Below are positions 3,852 to 6,167 of a stretch of DNA of 6,167 nucleotides, one piece after another (the first letter of the stretch is position 1; the number at the start of each line of letters is the position of its first letter). A model generated the notes under the pieces. That model saw only the letters and a list, made by a program, of their open reading frames with translations, did not search any database and was not told the DNA's origin. The position numbers were made by a program, and so were the translations under genes. Source of the stretch: Chloroflexota bacterium (GTDB lineage: Bacteria; Chloroflexota; Limnocylindria; Limnocylindrales; CSP1-4); NCBI GenBank assembly GCA_021801545.1, contig JAJYXX010000087.1, positions 1-6,167 of the forward strand. Reading direction: 5' to 3'.

Positions 3852-5030
3852 TCAAGCAGCGCGGCCAATCCGATCCTCATACGCCTCGAGCAGGTCAAAT
3901 AGCTCGTCAGCCGCATACTGGCGATCGTAGCCGCCCTCGGTGATCTGGCGGACGACACCAGCGTCGGCCAGAGCCTTCAGGCCGTCGAGGGCTCGCTGAT
4001 GCGAAGCGCCGATGGCGGCGCGGATGGTGGCCGCAGACGTGATCGGCTGCACGGGCAGCGCGGCGATGATCCGCGCCGCGGCCGAGTCGCGGCGGGGCCG
4101 ACCCGCGCGCTCGAACCAGTCCGCCTCGAGCCTCGCGATCGCCTCGGCCAGCTCGGTCGACCAGCTCGTGGCGTGCTCGCAGGCTCCGGCAAACGACGCG
4201 CACCACTCGGCGACCCGACCTTCCCGGTAGCCAACCAGCCCGTCTACATAGGCGTTGGCGCGCGTCGCGAGGACGACTGACACTGGCGGCACGAAGCGGG
4301 GCGCGATCCCGCGCCGACGCAAAACGACGTGGATCAGGCAGCGACCGACGCGTCCGTTGCCGTCGAGGAAGGGGTGGATCGTTTCGAACTGGGCGTGGGC
4401 GATCGCCGCCTGGGCGACACCGGGCAGGTCATCGCGGTTGATAAATCCGACGAGGTCCGCCACCAGGCCTTCGACCTCATCCTCGGGCGGCGGGATGTAC
4501 CGGGCATCGATCGGCGAGTCAAGCCGTCCCCCCATCCAGTTCTGCTCGCGCCGGTACTCGCCCGGGGTCACACGCGCGGGCTCGTCGCCCATGAGGGTCC
4601 GATGGATAGCGCGGATGTCGTCCGCCGTGAGAGGTCGTTCCACCTCGCCAAGGGCGATCGCCTCTTCCATGGCGACGACGTTTGCGGCAACCGTCCGAGC
4701 GGTCCCTCGGGCCGCTCGTGGGTCGACCAGCGCCCGAGCCAGGTTCCGCTGTGACAGCTCATAGCCCTCGATCCGCGACGAGGCGATTGCTTCCGATCGG
4801 AGCAGGAGCGCCCCGATCGCCTCGAGGCCGGTGACGGAGCCGGCAGCGTTCAGCGCCCGTACCGCCTGCTCCGCTGCGGCGACGGCCTCGGCAGCCTCGA
4901 ATGTCGTGGGCGGGTCCAGGGATCCAACGGGGTCGGGAACGTACGCCTGGTACGTGAATGACGCCCGCGCGCGCCGTCCTCCATACGCTCCTGGACTGCC
5001 CTCCCACCGGCGCTGTACGAAGTGACCCAA
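3852..5030 (-). CDS. Fic-family protein (AMP transferase) with N-terminal inhibitory motif and C-terminal winged helix
   Basis: About 392 residues. The Fic core motif HPFLDGNGRVGR (residues 219-230 from the chosen start) has the catalytic His and the phosphate-binding G-N-G-R. Near residues 84-89, SSRIEG fits the (S/T)xxxE(G/N) inhibitory motif, here N-terminal to the core, so the protein is self-restrained (class II arrangement). The C-terminal ~75 residues (AARIIAALPVQPITSAATIR, then ALDGLKALADAGVVRQI) form a winged-helix HTH, common in this large Fic subfamily. Such proteins transfer AMP from ATP to target-protein side chains; the target is unknown. I prefer TTG 5030-5028, eight to nine bases after GGGAGA (5044-5039); GTG 5036 is possible. 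The frame stays open to TTG 5135, but that codon is part of the -35 box. The gene looks intact, unlike most of its neighbours. Confidence 0.9.
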   Translation of the reverse strand: MGHFVQRRWEGSPGAYGGRRARASFTYQAYVPDPVGSLDPPTTFEAAEAVAAAEQAVRALNAAGSVTGLEAIGALLLRSEAIASSRIEGYELSQRNLARALVDPRAARGTARTVAANVVAMEEAIALGEVERPLTADDIRAIHRTLMGDEPARVTPGEYRREQNWMGGRLDSPIDARYIPPPEDEVEGLVADLVGFINRDDLPGVAQAAIAHAQFETIHPFLDGNGRVGRCLIHVVLRRRGIAPRFVPPVSVVLATRANAYVDGLVGYREGRVAEWCASFAGACEHATSWSTELAEAIARLEADWFERAGRPRRDSAAARIIAALPVQPITSAATIRAAIGASHQRALDGLKALADAGVVRQITEGGYDRQYAADELFDLLEAYEDRIGRAA

Positions 5031-5106
5031 AACCACGTTCTCCCGCAGATCTCCGTCGAGGCTCGCTATCCGTTCAATCGCCCGGGCGACTTTGAACACT
5101 TGGAGC

Positions 5107-5135
5107 AGTATTGCTACGTAAGCGTTCAATGTCAA
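5107..5135 (-). promoter_or_regulatory. Candidate sigma70-type promoter of the Fic gene
   Basis: On the minus strand a perfect TTGACA (5135-5130) is followed after exactly 17 bases by AATACT (5112-5107). Transcription would begin near 5100, leaving a leader of about 70 bases before the preferred TTG start. This argues that the coding frame does not extend to 5135. Confidence 0.6.
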
Positions 5136-5196
5136 TCGATAGAACGGCCGTCCCGCAGGTGGTATTCGGTGTGTGCGTCGATCCGGGGCTCAGGTG

Positions 5197-5214
5197 GCCG
5201 GTGAGGTCACCGGC
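5197..5214 (-). other. 8-bp inverted repeat between the TPP-enzyme and Fic genes
   Basis: GCCGGTGA (5197-5204) and TCACCGGC (5207-5214) are exact reverse complements two bases apart. It lies about 75 bases after the TPP-enzyme stop and about 60 bases upstream of the Fic -35 box. There is no T-tract, so it may be a protein-binding dyad or a weak terminator stem (7 bp with a 4-base loop). No credible gene was seen in 5136-5286. Confidence 0.4.
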
Positions 5215-5286
5215 GCTGATCGCGGGCATGACCGGTCTCCCTCGGCCACCGATCATCGCACGGCGGTCCTCGCTCCCTGGCCGGAC

Positions 5287-6167
5287 TCAGCCAACCGGTG
5301 AGTCGTCGACCGAGACCCAGCGCTGGTCGAGCGCGAGGTGGAGAACGGTCGGCCGGTCGGCGACGAGGGCGGTCCGCATGGCGGGCTCGAACGCCGCGTC
5401 GTCGGCGACCCGGACCCCGTGCGCCCCGCACGCCTCCGCCACGGTCGCGAAATCGACCGGGCCGAGCTCGGTCCCGACACCGAGGCCGACGCCACGCGCC
5501 GCCTGGTGGGCGCGGATCGTCCCGTAGCGCTCGTTGTCGAAGACGAGTACGACGAGCCGGAGCCGTTCGCGGACCGCGGTCTCGAGCTCGGTCATCGTCA
5601 TCGCGAACCCACCGTCACCGGCGAGCGCGACGACCGGTCGGTCGCGGTGGACGATCGCGGCTGCGATTGCCGCCGGCAACCCGTAGCCCATCGCGCCCGA
5701 TGTCGGCCCGACGAATGTGCCCGGCCGCCGGAACCGGTAGCCGCGAGCCGCCCACTGGCCGAAGTTGCCGGCGTCGGTGGTCAGGATCGCGTCGGCGGGC
5801 AGGAGACGCCCCAGGGTTGCGACGACCTGCCCAGGGTGGACGCCCGGGCCATCCCAGCTCCCGCTGTCGACGACGCTCGCCCGCTCCCAGGCCGCCCGGT
5901 CGGCCGCGTTCGCCGCCCGGCGCGCCGCAAAGCTCGCCGCGTCGTGGACCGCGCCGGCGAGCTGCTCGCGGGCGGCACGCAGGAACGTCCGTGCGTCGCT
6001 CGGGACCGCGATGTCGGGTGCCGGGAGGCCGGCGTGCGCTCGCCGCGGCTCGACGTCGACGTGCGCCCAGCGCGTGCCGGCGGCCGGGACCGCATAGTCG
6101 AAGGATGCGACCTCGCTGAGCCGGGAGCCGATGACGAGGACGGCGTCAGCGCCGAGCAGCCGCTCGC
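5287..6167 (-). CDS. Thiamine-diphosphate enzyme, acetolactate-synthase-like, C-terminal 292 residues (partial)
   Basis: The frame is open from the right edge (first full codon 6165-6163) to TGA 5289-5287 without a break. Residues 1-~55 (ERLLGADAVLVIGSRLSEVA, later HVDVEP) are the end of the TPP-enzyme central domain. From ~105 the C-terminal pyrimidine/diphosphate domain follows: VHPGQVVATLGRLLP, DAILTTDAGNFGQWAARGY, GAMGYGLPAAI and the cofactor motif GDG (183-185) ending in N211 (FDNERYG), which binds Mg2+-diphosphate. The family condenses or decarboxylates 2-keto acids; acetolactate synthase, benzoylformate decarboxylase and related enzymes share this layout. The substrate cannot be assigned without the N-terminal half. 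It shows no decay and is probably chromosomal DNA flanking the TA island. Confidence 0.88.
   Translation of the reverse strand, partial: ERLLGADAVLVIGSRLSEVASFDYAVPAAGTRWAHVDVEPRRAHAGLPAPDIAVPSDARTFLRAAREQLAGAVHDAASFAARRAANAADRAAWERASVVDSGSWDGPGVHPGQVVATLGRLLPADAILTTDAGNFGQWAARGYRFRRPGTFVGPTSGAMGYGLPAAIAAAIVHRDRPVVALAGDGGFAMTMTELETAVRERLRLVVLVFDNERYGTIRAHQAARGVGLGVGTELGPVDFATVAEACGAHGVRVADDAAFEPAMRTALVADRPTVLHLALDQRWVSVDDSPVG

Noticed and set aside
5298..6119. 273-codon plus-strand ORF
   Set aside because: It encodes an Arg/Pro/Ser-rich low-complexity product antisense to the clear TPP-enzyme gene.

Overview
The window is strongly G+C-rich, with G/C-biased third codon positions and frequent GTG/TTG starts. 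Several ATG starts have no Shine-Dalgarno site but a TANNNT box exactly six bases upstream. This fits a high-GC bacterium with leaderless genes, such as an Actinomycetota or Chloroflexota lineage; the taxon is an inference.

Most of the window is a graveyard-like cluster of toxin-antitoxin (TA) genes. On the minus strand, reading right to left from about 2190, lies an intact Phd/YefM antitoxin plus PIN toxin pair (2148-1511). Next comes a second antitoxin plus PIN pair whose toxin is broken by a one-base deletion (1452-792). It is followed by the tail of a XRE-type regulator without its HTH core (791-540) and a small putative lipoprotein gene whose lipobox cysteine codon reads TGA (512-177). 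A perfect 15-bp hairpin separates the last two. The left edge probably holds the 3' end of a plus-strand gene.

On the plus strand, divergent from the first pair, is a decayed HTH-nucleotidyltransferase (MNT) gene (2251-2892). It carries two mutually compensating frameshifts and a 30-bp duplicated insert in its active site. It overlaps a HEPN remnant (2885-3069) that has a frameshift, a nonsense codon and a lost 3' end. The HEPN remnant stops where an intact HTH antitoxin plus PIN toxin pair begins (3120-3764). The two HTH genes are paralogues and share an identical 12-base promoter/operator box, so one HTH family appears linked to two unrelated toxin partners.

Right of this cluster, on the minus strand, are an intact Fic-family protein with a built-in inhibitory motif and a C-terminal winged helix (5030-3852), with a recognisable promoter, and the C-terminal 292 residues of an acetolactate-synthase-like thiamine-diphosphate enzyme (6167-5287), probably ordinary metabolic DNA flanking the island.

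No rRNA, tRNA, CRISPR array or transposase gene was recognised. No stretch over 300 bases is unaccounted for; the longest gaps are about 150 bases (5136-5286) and about 90 bases (3765-3851).
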